A model generated the notes under the pieces. It did no database searches. It was not told the origin of the DNA and saw only the letters and a list, made by a program, of their open reading frames with translations. The position numbers and the translations under genes were made by a program. A stretch of 64,000 nucleotides of DNA from Actinospineispora spinosispora DSM 44797 (GTDB lineage Bacteria > Actinomycetota > Actinomycetes > Mycobacteriales > Pseudonocardiaceae): assembly GCF_000429025.1 (NCBI RefSeq), contig NZ_AUBB01000010.1, forward strand, positions 186,001-250,000, read 5' to 3'. Positions 53,174-61,870 of the stretch are shown here, piece after piece; within the stretch, counting starts at the first letter, position 1; every line of letters begins with the position of its first letter.

Positions 53174-54466
53174 TTGCGGATCCTGCTGTTCACCGGAAAG
53201 GGCGGCGTGGGCAAGACCACGCTCGCCGCCGCCACGGCTGCTCGCCTCGCCCGCTCGGGACGCAAGGCGCTGGTGATCTCGACGGACCCGGCACACTCGC
53301 TCGGCGATGCGCTGGACGTCCCGCTGGTCGGCGAGCCCGTCGAGGTCACGTCCGGGCTGTTCGCCGCCCACCTGGACAGCCGTGCCCTGCTCGAGGGTGC
53401 CTGGGGTGAGCTGCGCGGACATCTGCGGACCGTGCTGTCCGGCGCCGGTGTCGACGAGATGGTCGCCGACGAGCTGACCTGGCTGCCCGGGGTCGAGGAG
53501 CTGCTGGCGCTCGGTGAAGTACGCCGGCTGGCGCAGACCGGCCCGTGGGACGTCGTGATCGTCGACTGCGGTCCGACCGCGGAGACGCTGCGGTTACTCG
53601 GATTACCGGAAGCCATCGGCGGCTACCTGGAACGGCTCTACCCGGCCCACCGCAGGGCCATGCGCGGACTGCTCGCCGGTATCGCGGGCGGGGCCTCGCC
53701 GAACCGGGGCGGCGCGGCGCAGGCCGGTCCCCGGACCGCCGTCCGCAACTGGGACGCGGCGGTCGACGCGCTCGGCAGACTGGCGGAACAGGTCGCCGCG
53801 CTGCGCGACATGCTCGCCGACCACCACACCACGAGCATCAGGCTGGTGCTGACACCGGAACGGCTGGTGGCGGCGGAGACCAGGCGCACGATGACGGCGT
53901 TGTCGTTGCACGGGCTCCGGGTCGACGGGATCGTCGCCAACCGGGTCGTACCGCCGATCGCGCCGTCCACCCGCGGCCCGGCGGCCCGGTGGGTGCGCGC
54001 CCGCCGCGCCGAGCAGGAAGAGGTACTGGGAGAGCTGTCCGCGCTGTGGGGCACAGGACCGAGCGCGATGGCCGGCGACCGCTCGGTGAAGGCCGTCCCG
54101 TACACAGCGGCCGAACCGATCGGGGTCGACGCCCTCGTGGAGGTCGCCGACGCGCTCTACGGCGACGACGAGCCCCTCGCCGGTTCCGACGCGCCACCGT
54201 TGCTGTCCGTGCGTCGCACCGCGGGTGACGGCACCGACCTGGAGTCCGAGTTCGAGCTGGCACTGCGGCTGCCCGGGCTGGACAAGGGCGCTCCGCTGGA
54301 GCTCACCCGCATTGATGACGATCTTGCTGTGACGTTGGCCGGTGTCAGGAGGTTGGTCGCGCTGCCCTCGGTGTTGTCCCGCTGTGAGGTGCTCGGTGCC
54401 CGGATCGGCGTCGACGAGCTGGTCGTCGTGTTCCGTCCGGATCCGCAGGTCTGGATGTCGCGGTGA
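53174..54466 (+). CDS. ArsA/Get3-like ATPase
   Basis: A deviant Walker A with the signature lysine, GKGGVGKTT at residues 8-16, starts the protein; STDPAHSLGDALDVPL (switch I) and VIVDCGPTAETLRLLGLPE follow. This is the ArsA/Get3 family of dimeric ATPases. The last 90 residues (PPLLSVRRTAGD... ending VVFRPDPQVWMSR) look like the small alpha-crystallin-type domain that many actinobacterial members append. No arsB/arsR genes are near, so arsenite export is unlikely; targeting or assembly is possible. The TTG start has GGGGTAGGG upstream. The next gene overlaps its stop by four bases (GTGA). Confidence 0.88.
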   Translation: MRILLFTGKGGVGKTTLAAATAARLARSGRKALVISTDPAHSLGDALDVPLVGEPVEVTSGLFAAHLDSRALLEGAWGELRGHLRTVLSGAGVDEMVADELTWLPGVEELLALGEVRRLAQTGPWDVVIVDCGPTAETLRLLGLPEAIGGYLERLYPAHRRAMRGLLAGIAGGASPNRGGAAQAGPRTAVRNWDAAVDALGRLAEQVAALRDMLADHHTTSIRLVLTPERLVAAETRRTMTALSLHGLRVDGIVANRVVPPIAPSTRGPAARWVRARRAEQEEVLGELSALWGTGPSAMAGDRSVKAVPYTAAEPIGVDALVEVADALYGDDEPLAGSDAPPLLSVRRTAGDGTDLESEFELALRLPGLDKGAPLELTRIDDDLAVTLAGVRRLVALPSVLSRCEVLGARIGVDELVVVFRPDPQVWMSR

Positions 54467-54909
54467 CCGCGGGAGGCTGCGCGAACGACAGGGAACACGC
54501 TTCGCTCGCCGACGAGCTCAGGGAGTACGCGGGCGGTGCGCTCGACCTCCTCGAACCCCTCGTCGACCGAATCCGCGAGCAGCCCGTCGACGACACAACG
54601 GGGCCGGAACCGGCGAGCTGCGCCTCCTGCCCGGTGTGTGCGCTGATCGCGGTGCTGCGCGGAGAACGTTCCGAGCTGGCCGTCCGGCTCGCCGACCAGG
54701 CGGCGGGACTCTTGGCGGTCCTGCGCACCGCGTTGCAGGAGGGCGTCGGCGCCGACGTGCCGACACCCGGACACCGCGAGCCCACCGCGACTCCCCGGCC
54801 GACCGCCTCCACGCAGGGGCAACCCCGGGTCCAGCGGATCCAGGTCTCCCGCGACGGCCGCCCGACCCGGCCACTGCACTCGGTGCGGTCCTCCGCCGAA
54901 TCGTGCTGA
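54463..54909 (+). CDS. Conserved hypothetical protein linked to the ArsA-like ATPase
   Basis: The 148-residue protein has a helical N-terminal half with a three-cysteine motif (CASCPVCALIAVLRGER) and a disordered, Pro/Arg-rich C-terminal half ending SVRSSAESC. The N-terminus also has a Cys (TAGGCAND). It overlaps both neighbours (GTGA with the ATPase, seven bases with the kinase), so all three are translationally coupled. In mycobacteria a similar hypothetical (Rv2183c region) follows the ArsA-like gene. A metal-binding or partner role is possible; no family with known function is recognised. Confidence 0.75.
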   Translation: MTAGGCANDREHASLADELREYAGGALDLLEPLVDRIREQPVDDTTGPEPASCASCPVCALIAVLRGERSELAVRLADQAAGLLAVLRTALQEGVGADVPTPGHREPTATPRPTASTQGQPRVQRIQVSRDGRPTRPLHSVRSSAESC

Positions 54910-55859
54910 CGATCGGCGTCGACGTCGGTGGCACCAGCGTGCGCGCCGCCGTCGTGGACTCGGACGGGGCGATCCTGGACACCGCCCGCGCGGCCACCCC
55001 CGGCCAGGACAGGGCCCTGGAAGCGGCGATCGTCGGAGTCATCGACGAGCTGTCGGCCAGGCACGCGGTGTCGGCCGTAGGGGTAGCGCTCGCCGGGTTC
55101 GTGACGCCGGACCGGCGCACCGTCAGGTTCGCGCCGCACCTGCCGTGGCGCGACGTCCGGGTCGCGGACCGCCTCGCGCAGCGATGCACCCTGCCGGTCG
55201 TGATCGAGCACGACGCGAACGCGGCGGCCCTGGCGGAACGTCGCTTCGGAGCCGCCTCAGGGTCGGGCGCACGAGCACGGTCGACCCTGTTCGTCGCCCT
55301 CGGGACCGGCATCGGCGCCGCGCTGCTGATCGACGGCAAGCTCTACCGAGGCGCCCACGGTGTCGCCCCCGAGCTGGGGCACATCCGTGTCATGCCCGAC
55401 GGACGGGCCTGCCCGTGCGGCAAGCGAGGCTGCTGGGAGCGCTACTGCAGCGGCACCGCGCTCGTCACGACCCTCGTCGAACTACTGGCCTCGGACCAAG
55501 GCGCCTCGACCAACCTGACGAGGCTGGCCTCGGTCGAGGCGCGGGGCATCACCGGGCGGCACGTCGCCACGGCCGCCAGGGACGGTGACCCGCTCGGACG
55601 CCAGGCCATGGCGGAGCTGGCCCGGTGGCTCGGCGAAGGTCTCGCACTGATCGCCGACGTCTACGACCCCGAACTCGTCGTCATCGGCGGAGGAGTCTCC
55701 GGATCGGCGCCGCTGTTCCTCGACGACGCCCGCGAGCACTACGCGCGGGTGCTGACCGGTGGCCAGCACCGGCCCCTGGCCCGCATCCGCACCGCGCAGC
55801 TCGGCGAGGAAGCAGGTGTCATCGGGGCGGCCGAGATCGCCAGGGAAGCTGTCTCTTAG
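54903..55859 (+). CDS. glcK: ROK family glucokinase
   Basis: It starts MLTIGVDVGGTSVRAAVVD (phosphate-1 motif DxGGT), has EHDANAAALAE with the catalytic Asp, LGTGIGAALLIDG and the ROK zinc motif CPCGKRGCWERYCSG, then VVIGGGVSGSAP. There is no N-terminal HTH, so it is an enzyme and not a regulator. It phosphorylates glucose with ATP; polyphosphate-dependent variants exist, and I cannot exclude them. The GTG at 54903 overlaps the previous gene by seven bases and gives 318 residues. Element copy B begins 18 bases after its stop. Confidence 0.9.
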   Translation: MLTIGVDVGGTSVRAAVVDSDGAILDTARAATPGQDRALEAAIVGVIDELSARHAVSAVGVALAGFVTPDRRTVRFAPHLPWRDVRVADRLAQRCTLPVVIEHDANAAALAERRFGAASGSGARARSTLFVALGTGIGAALLIDGKLYRGAHGVAPELGHIRVMPDGRACPCGKRGCWERYCSGTALVTTLVELLASDQGASTNLTRLASVEARGITGRHVATAARDGDPLGRQAMAELARWLGEGLALIADVYDPELVVIGGGVSGSAPLFLDDAREHYARVLTGGQHRPLARIRTAQLGEEAGVIGAAEIAREAVS

Positions 55860-55876
55860 GCCTGGTCTCGCGCGGA

Positions 55877-56040
55877 GTTTTTCTGTGACCATCCCCTCGC
55901 TTCGCTTCGGGGGTGCTCCCAGAAAAACAAGCCGACTTCGTCGGCCGGGCGCGCTTGTCTGGTTGCGTTTTGCTTCGCCTGTTGCGTTTTCCGCAGTGCT
56001 TCGCACTGAACCCCCTTGCGGGGAGACTTGCGGAGCCAGC
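55877..56040 (+). repeat. Four-hairpin intergenic element, copy B
   Basis: Stem 1 is GTTTTTCTG/CAGAAAAAC (55877-55885, 55920-55928) with apical CATCCCC/GGGGGTG. Stem 2 is GCCGAC-TTC-GTCGGC (55931-55945). The linker GCGCGCTTGTCTGGTTGCG follows. Stem 3 is CAGTGC-TTC-GCACTG (55994-56008) and stem 4 is CCCC/GGGG (56011-56023). The tail is AGACTTGCGGAGCC. It begins just after the glucokinase stop in the 529-nt gap that runs to 56388. Confidence 0.78.
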
Positions 56041-56070
56041 TGTGTGGGTGGCGTGGTCCCGCTGGGTTTT

Positions 56071-56136
56071 CATGATCAGCACGGTGTGGTGGCTGTTTTT
56101 TCGCGCGAGATCAGCCATGGGGCCGTGGTGATCATG
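56071..56136. terminator. TGATCA-type hairpin, copy 2
   Basis: CATGATCAGCACGG/CCGTGGTGATCATG (56071-56084, 56123-56136, one mismatch) encloses GGCTG/CAGCC around a TTTTTTCGCGCGAGAT centre. The core CTGTTTT...GATCAG and outer TGATCA arms match copy 1 at 49.3 kb. The rest of the gap holds a direct repeat (CCAGCGGG...CCCCGCAACC at 56261 and 56300) and no supported gene. Confidence 0.75.
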
Positions 56137-56388
56137 GGGCCGGGCGGCGGCACCGGTGTTGATCACCAAACGGGCGTTCTGCACCCCACAGGGGCGCGGC
56201 GCAGCCGTGACCGCCTTTGGCGCCGCAGTCTTCCCCCGACCACGCCAAGACACTCGATGGCCAGCGGGGACACGCCCCGCAACCTCGGATCCGTGCGAGC
56301 CAGCGGGACAACCCCCGCAACCAGACGCGCCCCGCTGCTCAGGCTGAGCGGTGGCTGATACAGCTGGGTTAAATTTTGGGCTGGTTTT

Positions 56389-56931
56389 CTAGAGCACTGC
56401 GCCGTCGTCGTCCTCGTCGTCGGTCTTCTCCGAGGGCCATGCGCGGAGCACCAGCCAGCCGAGACCCAGTGCCAGGGACAGCAGTCCGAGCGGCAGACCG
56501 GCCGTGCTGCGCAGCCCGAAAACCTCCGGCGCCACCAACAGGACCACACCGATCGACAGCAGTGCGAGGCCCACGACGGCGGGCGGTCCGAGGTGCGGCA
56601 TGGGCGGCGGCTCGGGCGGCAGGTAGTGATCGTCGTCGGGTTCCGGCGCCGGGGACCAAGCACGTGGCGTACCGGTTGTCGCAGGTCCGGAGGGGTGTGG
56701 ATCAGCGGGGGCAGCGGCCGGCGGCTGTTCGACGGCCGGCTCCCCAGTCGCGTCGGCCGGCCCGGTGGTCGGGTCGGCGAGGGCGGTCGAGGCGCCGGCG
56801 GAGTCGTCCGCACCGGGCCAGGACGGAACCGAACCCTCGGCCCGCCAGCTGGCAACGATGTCGTCGAACGTGGTCGAGCACCCCGACGAGTCGGCTGCCC
56901 GGCCGTCGTCATCGGGATTGGCCTGGTTCAC
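56389..56931 (-). CDS. Conserved membrane protein with long acidic/Pro-rich N-terminus
   Basis: The first 105 residues are polar and Pro/Ala-rich (SCSTTFDDIVASWRAEGS, then PEPDDDHYLPPEPPPMPH), followed by two membrane helices (VVGLALLSIGVVLLVAPEVFG and LPLGLLSLALGLGWLVL) and a short acidic tail. This resembles a conserved actinobacterial family of unknown role between the glucokinase and acyltransferase genes. The GTG start (VNQANPDDDG) has no clear ribosome site, so the N-terminal end is uncertain. It is divergent from plsC by 113 bases. It may be a membrane anchor or interaction protein. Confidence 0.72.
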   Translation of the reverse strand: MNQANPDDDGRAADSSGCSTTFDDIVASWRAEGSVPSWPGADDSAGASTALADPTTGPADATGEPAVEQPPAAAPADPHPSGPATTGTPRAWSPAPEPDDDHYLPPEPPPMPHLGPPAVVGLALLSIGVVLLVAPEVFGLRSTAGLPLGLLSLALGLGWLVLRAWPSEKTDDEDDDGAVL

Positions 56932-57044
56932 CGCCCAATGGTGACATGAACGACGCTCAGAAGGGAGAGGTCCACGTTGTCTGTCACGGCCGGGCCTCCG
57001 TAGGCTGGGCCACGCGGTCGGCGGAAGGGAGAGGCGGCGTCCAC

Positions 57045-57791
57045 GTGCTGTACTGGTTGCTGAAATTTGTACTGGTCGGTCCATTGTTGCGGCTGTGGTG
57101 TCGCCCCACGATCGAGGGCACCGAGAACATCCCCGAAGAAGGCGGCGCACTGGTCGCGAGCAACCACCTCGCGGTGGCCGACTCCTTCCTGCTTCCGCTC
57201 CTGGTGTCCCGGCGGATGTACTTCATGGCCAAGCGTGAGTACTTCACCCAGCCGGGGTTCATCGGGTGGTGCAAGAAGCAGTTCTTCACCGCCATCGGGC
57301 AGGTCCCGGTCGACCGGGCCAGCGGCTCGGCCGCGCGTGCCGCACTCGACACCTGCAACCGGCTGCTTGCCGAACAACGCCTGGTCTGCATCTACCCGGA
57401 GGGCACCCGGTCGCCAGACGGCCGGCTGTTCAAGGGCAAGACCGGCGTCGCCAGGATGGCGTTGGAGTCCGAGGTCCCGGTCATCCCGGTCGCCATGATC
57501 GGAACGGACAAGGTCAACCCGATCGGGTCCAGGGTGTGGCGTCCTCGGAAGGTGCGGATCCGCATCGGCGAACCGCTCGACTTCTCCCGCTACCACGGCA
57601 TGGCGAACGACCGGTTCATCCAGCGTTCGATGACCGATGAGATCATGTACGCGCTGATGGAGCTGTCCGGCTCGGAGTACGTCGACATGTACGCGGCGAA
57701 AGCCAAGGAGGATGCCGAACGGGCGGCCAAGTCCCGTCCCGCTCGCCAGACTCGACCGGCGGCTCGAATCCCAGGCACGAAGGCCAGCTGA
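57045..57791 (+). CDS. plsC: 1-acyl-sn-glycerol-3-phosphate acyltransferase family
   Basis: The acyltransferase motifs are clear: NHLAVADSF (NHx4D-like), VPVDRASGSAAR, YPEGTRSPDGRLFKGKTG and VPVIPVAMIGTD. The N-terminus (VLYWLLKFVLVGPLLRLW) is a membrane-associated helix. It probably esterifies lysophosphatidate or another lyso-lipid in phospholipid synthesis; mycobacterial Rv2182c is the positional match. The GTG at 57045 is preceded by GGAAGGGAGAGG and gives 248 residues. The C-terminus is a basic tail. The exoribonuclease gene follows after 36 bases, so co-transcription is likely. Confidence 0.9.
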   Translation: MLYWLLKFVLVGPLLRLWCRPTIEGTENIPEEGGALVASNHLAVADSFLLPLLVSRRMYFMAKREYFTQPGFIGWCKKQFFTAIGQVPVDRASGSAARAALDTCNRLLAEQRLVCIYPEGTRSPDGRLFKGKTGVARMALESEVPVIPVAMIGTDKVNPIGSRVWRPRKVRIRIGEPLDFSRYHGMANDRFIQRSMTDEIMYALMELSGSEYVDMYAAKAKEDAERAAKSRPARQTRPAARIPGTKAS

Positions 57792-57827
57792 ACAGGCCAC
57801 CTCGTGTCGAGTTAGGTATTGGATAGC

Positions 57828-58319
57828 GTGCGTTTCTTCTACGACTGCGAGTTCATCGAGGACGGTCGGACGATCGAGCTCATCTCGATCGGGGTCGTCG
57901 ATGCCGACGGCCGCGAGTTCTACGCCGTGTCCACCGAGTTCGACGACCGTAAGGCGGGTGCCTGGGTCAGAGCGAACGTCCTGCCGAAGCTCCCGTCGCC
58001 CGCCGACCCGGCGTGGCGCTCCCGCACCGCGATCCGGGACGACCTGCTGGACTTCCTGACCAGGCCCGGCGAGGACATCGAGCTCTGGGCCTGGATCGCC
58101 GCGTACGACCACGTGGTGCTCTGTCAGCTGTGGGGCGCGATGCCCGCGCTGCCCAGGCCGCTGCCCCGGTTCACCAGGGAGCTGCGGCAGCGCTGGGAGG
58201 ACGCGGGCCGCCCGCACCTGCCGTCGCCGCCCCAGGACGCGCACGACGCGCTCGCGGACGCCCGGCACAACCTCGCCCGCTGGAACGCGATCGAGGCGCA
58301 CACGCTCAACGGCGGCTAG
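57828..58319 (+). CDS. DEDDh 3'-5' exoribonuclease (Rv2179c-like)
   Basis: The 163-residue protein begins VRFFYDCEFIEDGRTIELIS, containing DxE of the RNase T-like fold, with Asp in AWIAAYDHVVLC and the final His/Asp pair in DAHDALADARHN. M. tuberculosis Rv2179c, the founder of this small family, is a 3'-5' exoribonuclease acting on RNA with 3' overhangs, annotated as polyadenylate-specific. The GTG at 57828 matches the Rv2179c start (MRYFYDTEF); a TTG three codons earlier lacks support. It lies between plsC and the PFK gene. It adds to the RNA-decay set of this region. Confidence 0.93.
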   Translation: MRFFYDCEFIEDGRTIELISIGVVDADGREFYAVSTEFDDRKAGAWVRANVLPKLPSPADPAWRSRTAIRDDLLDFLTRPGEDIELWAWIAAYDHVVLCQLWGAMPALPRPLPRFTRELRQRWEDAGRPHLPSPPQDAHDALADARHNLARWNAIEAHTLNGG

Positions 58320-58372
58320 TGTCGTGTGGGTCGGTTGTGTCGTGTGACCAGGCTCATGAGAGGGTTCCGGCC

Positions 58373-59398
58373 GTGCGAATCGGAGTACTCACCGGCGGTG
58401 GCGACTGCCCAGGTCTGAACGCGGTCATCCGAGCGATCGTGCGTAAGGGCGTTCCCCAGTACAAGTTCGAGTTCGTCGGGTTCAGGGACGGTTGGCGGGG
58501 TCCGCTCGAAGGGCTCACCATGACCCTCGACATCCCCGCCGTGCGCGGCATCCTGCCCCGGGGCGGCACGATCCTCGGCTCGTCGCGGACGAACCCGTTC
58601 TCGGTCGACCGCGGCGTCGAACGCATCCAGGAAACCCTGATGAACAAGGGTGTCGACGCGCTGATCGCGATCGGCGGCGAGGACACCCTCGGGGTGGCGA
58701 CCAAGCTGCACGATCTCGGCGTCCACGTGATCGGTGTGCCGAAGACGATCGACAACGACCTGTCCGGCACCGACTACACCTTCGGTTTCGACACCGCGGT
58801 GGGGATCGCCACCGAGGCGATCGACCGGCTGCACACGACCGCCGAGTCGCACCACCGGGCGCTCATCGTGGAGGTCATGGGCAGGCACGCCGGGTGGATC
58901 GCGCTGCACTCCGGACTCGCCTCGGGCGCGAACGTCATCCTGATCCCGGAGATTCCGTTCGATATCGAGAAGGTGTGCGACTGGGTCAACAGCCGGTTCC
59001 GCACCGAGTACGCGCCGATCATCGTGGTGGCCGAGGGCGCGACGCCCAAGGACGGCACGATGGCCCTGGTCACCGGCGAGAAGGACGCCTTCGGTCACGA
59101 GCGCCTCGGCGGCATCGGTGAGGCGCTCGCCAAGGAGATCGAGGAGCGCACCGGCAAGGAAGCGCGCACCACGGTCCTCGGGCACGTGCAGCGCGGTGGG
59201 ACGCCGAGCAGCAGGGACCGCTGGATGGCGACCCGCTTCGGCCTGCACGCCATCGACGCGGTGCACGACGGTGACTGGGGCAAGATGGTCGCGCTGCGCG
59301 GCGCCGAGGTCGTGCGGGTTCCGCTCTCCGAGGCCACCGAGAAACTCAAGACCGTCGACCCCGCGCTGTACGCCGAGGCCGAGGTCTTCTTCGGCTGA
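58373..59398 (+). CDS. pfp: 6-phosphofructokinase, pyrophosphate-type
   Basis: The fold signatures are LTGGGDCPGLNAVIR, GGTILGSSRTNPF, KTIDNDL and the substrate motif EVMGRHAGWIAL. The phosphoryl-donor positions read Asp at 104 (GGEDT) and Lys at 124 (PKTID). ATP-dependent enzymes have Gly at both; Asp104/Lys124 is the PPi-dependent pattern, described for Amycolatopsis methanolica. So this enzyme probably uses pyrophosphate and works reversibly between fructose 6-phosphate and fructose 1,6-bisphosphate. It has 341 residues; the GTG start gives MRIGVLTGGG. It is followed by a convergent SRPBCC gene. Donor preference is inferred from two residues. Confidence 0.9.
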   Translation: MRIGVLTGGGDCPGLNAVIRAIVRKGVPQYKFEFVGFRDGWRGPLEGLTMTLDIPAVRGILPRGGTILGSSRTNPFSVDRGVERIQETLMNKGVDALIAIGGEDTLGVATKLHDLGVHVIGVPKTIDNDLSGTDYTFGFDTAVGIATEAIDRLHTTAESHHRALIVEVMGRHAGWIALHSGLASGANVILIPEIPFDIEKVCDWVNSRFRTEYAPIIVVAEGATPKDGTMALVTGEKDAFGHERLGGIGEALAKEIEERTGKEARTTVLGHVQRGGTPSSRDRWMATRFGLHAIDAVHDGDWGKMVALRGAEVVRVPLSEATEKLKTVDPALYAEAEVFFG

Positions 59399-59403
59399 GC
59401 TCG

Positions 59404-59901
59404 CTACCAGGCGGGATAGCCGGCGGCGACCTTCTCGTAGCGCTCGCTCCAGCCCGGTGGCCTCGTCCCGGCGAGACAGGCGTCGAGACGGTCGAGGAAG
59501 GCGTGCGTGCCGGGGGCGAAACCCTTCGCGTTGCGCACGCCGAGTCCTCGATGGGTGAAGGTGAGCACCGTGCCGGCGCCGTCCCTGGCGAGCTCGTAGC
59601 GGACGACGCTGTCCTCGACGATCCGCTGCCGCCATTCGTGCTCGAACACGAATGGCGGGTCCCACACCAGGATCCGACCCGTCATGCGCTTGGCCTCCCC
59701 CGGAACGGGTGGCTCCGAGGCGACCGTCTCGATCGTCCCGTCGACGCGGGGGTCGATCGTCGTCTCGCCGAGCCACACCGCTCGCCGGCCGGGATCGGTG
59801 ATCGCCGCCCAGACCGCCTCGATCGGGTAGGGCAGGTGCCGGACGAACCTGATGACGGCATGCTCACCGTCGATCAGCAGCTCTCCGTAGTGGTCGCTCA
59901 C
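59404..59901 (-). CDS. SRPBCC (AHSA1-like) protein co-transcribed with the ArsR regulator
   Basis: AHSA1-type landmarks are HLPYPIEAVWAAITDP, RRAVWLGETTIDPRVDG, VFEHEWRQ and LTFTHRGLG. At 165 residues it is typical of stress- or ligand-linked SRPBCC proteins that lie in operons with ArsR-type regulators. The GTG start overlaps the regulator stop (GTGA) and has GGAGACCAC before it. The ligand is unknown. It converges on the PFK gene with only five bases between stops. Confidence 0.87.
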   Translation of the reverse strand: MSDHYGELLIDGEHAVIRFVRHLPYPIEAVWAAITDPGRRAVWLGETTIDPRVDGTIETVASEPPVPGEAKRMTGRILVWDPPFVFEHEWRQRIVEDSVVRYELARDGAGTVLTFTHRGLGVRNAKGFAPGTHAFLDRLDACLAGTRPPGWSERYEKVAAGYPAW

Positions 59902-60227
59902 GTGGTCTCCTCGGGTGCCGGTGGTGTCGTGCGTGCCAGGTGCTGCTCCAACGCATCGAGGTGCGCCGCCCAGTACCCGCGGTAGCGGCCGATCCACTCG
60001 TCGATCTCCTTGAGCCCGTCGGCGCGCAACGCGTAGATCCGGCGCTGGGCGTCCGGGCGGACCTCGACGAGACCGACCTCACGCAGGATTCGCAGATGCC
60101 GGGACACCGCGGGCTGGGTCAAGGCCGGCAACGACTCGACCAGCTCACCCGCGGACCGTTCGCCCTGGGCGAGTACGTCCAGCAGCGTCCTTCGATGAGG
60201 CTCGGCAACAGCATCGAACACGTCCAC
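59898..60227 (-). CDS. ArsR-type winged-helix repressor
   Basis: The 109-residue protein carries the winged helix FDAVAEPHRRTLLDVLAQGE, SLPALTQPAVSRHLRILREV and GLVEVRPDAQRRIY, typical of the SdpR-like ArsR subgroup; no Cys metal site is visible. It is co-transcribed with the AHSA1-like gene, which it presumably represses together with itself. Upstream, near 60245-60272, two half-similar sites GCTTATAT and GCGTATAT lie in AT-rich DNA that could hold the promoter. It is divergent from aroG. The inducer is unknown. Confidence 0.9.
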   Translation of the reverse strand: MDVFDAVAEPHRRTLLDVLAQGERSAGELVESLPALTQPAVSRHLRILREVGLVEVRPDAQRRIYALRADGLKEIDEWIGRYRGYWAAHLDALEQHLARTTPPAPEETT

Positions 60228-60313
60228 GACACGAGTATGACTCTGAGCTTATATTTGAGCAAGCGTATATATGTCCGCACCTCGAATGCCGAGATCGTGG
60301 ACCACTAAGCTGA

Positions 60314-61711
<1,398 letters not shown>

Positions 61712-61714
61712 CTC

Positions 61715-61837
61715 CCCGTGAGTGGCAAGTGGTTCTACCCCGAAGGGGCGCCGAAGGCGTAGCAACCCTGGGCACTCACGACGGCTTTTTCGTCGTGAGT
61801 GCCCAGGGTTGCTATAGGACCACTTGCCACTCACGGG
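61715..61837. terminator. Nested palindrome (four-way junction) between aroG and pknL
   Basis: Outer 23-bp arms (61715-61737, 61815-61837, one G-U) belong to the TGAGTG family. Inside lie CCCC-GAA-GGGG (61738-61748), CGCC-GAA-GGCG (61749-61759) and a perfect 24-bp hairpin (61760-61783, 61791-61814) with loop GCTTTTT. The stems abut with no unpaired base between them. It serves two convergent genes. Confidence 0.85.
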
Positions 61838-61870
61838 ATCTGTAAAACCCAACCACGACGAAGACGCCCC

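Noticed and set aside
53174..54466. Arsenite-efflux ATPase function for the ArsA-like protein
   Set aside because: No arsB, arsC or metal-type arsR is adjacent, and the neighbours match the conserved Rv2184c region instead.
55759..56358. A frame starting in the glucokinase gene and running through element copy B
   Set aside because: It starts inside a real gene in another frame and translates hairpin repeats; there is no ribosome site or domain.
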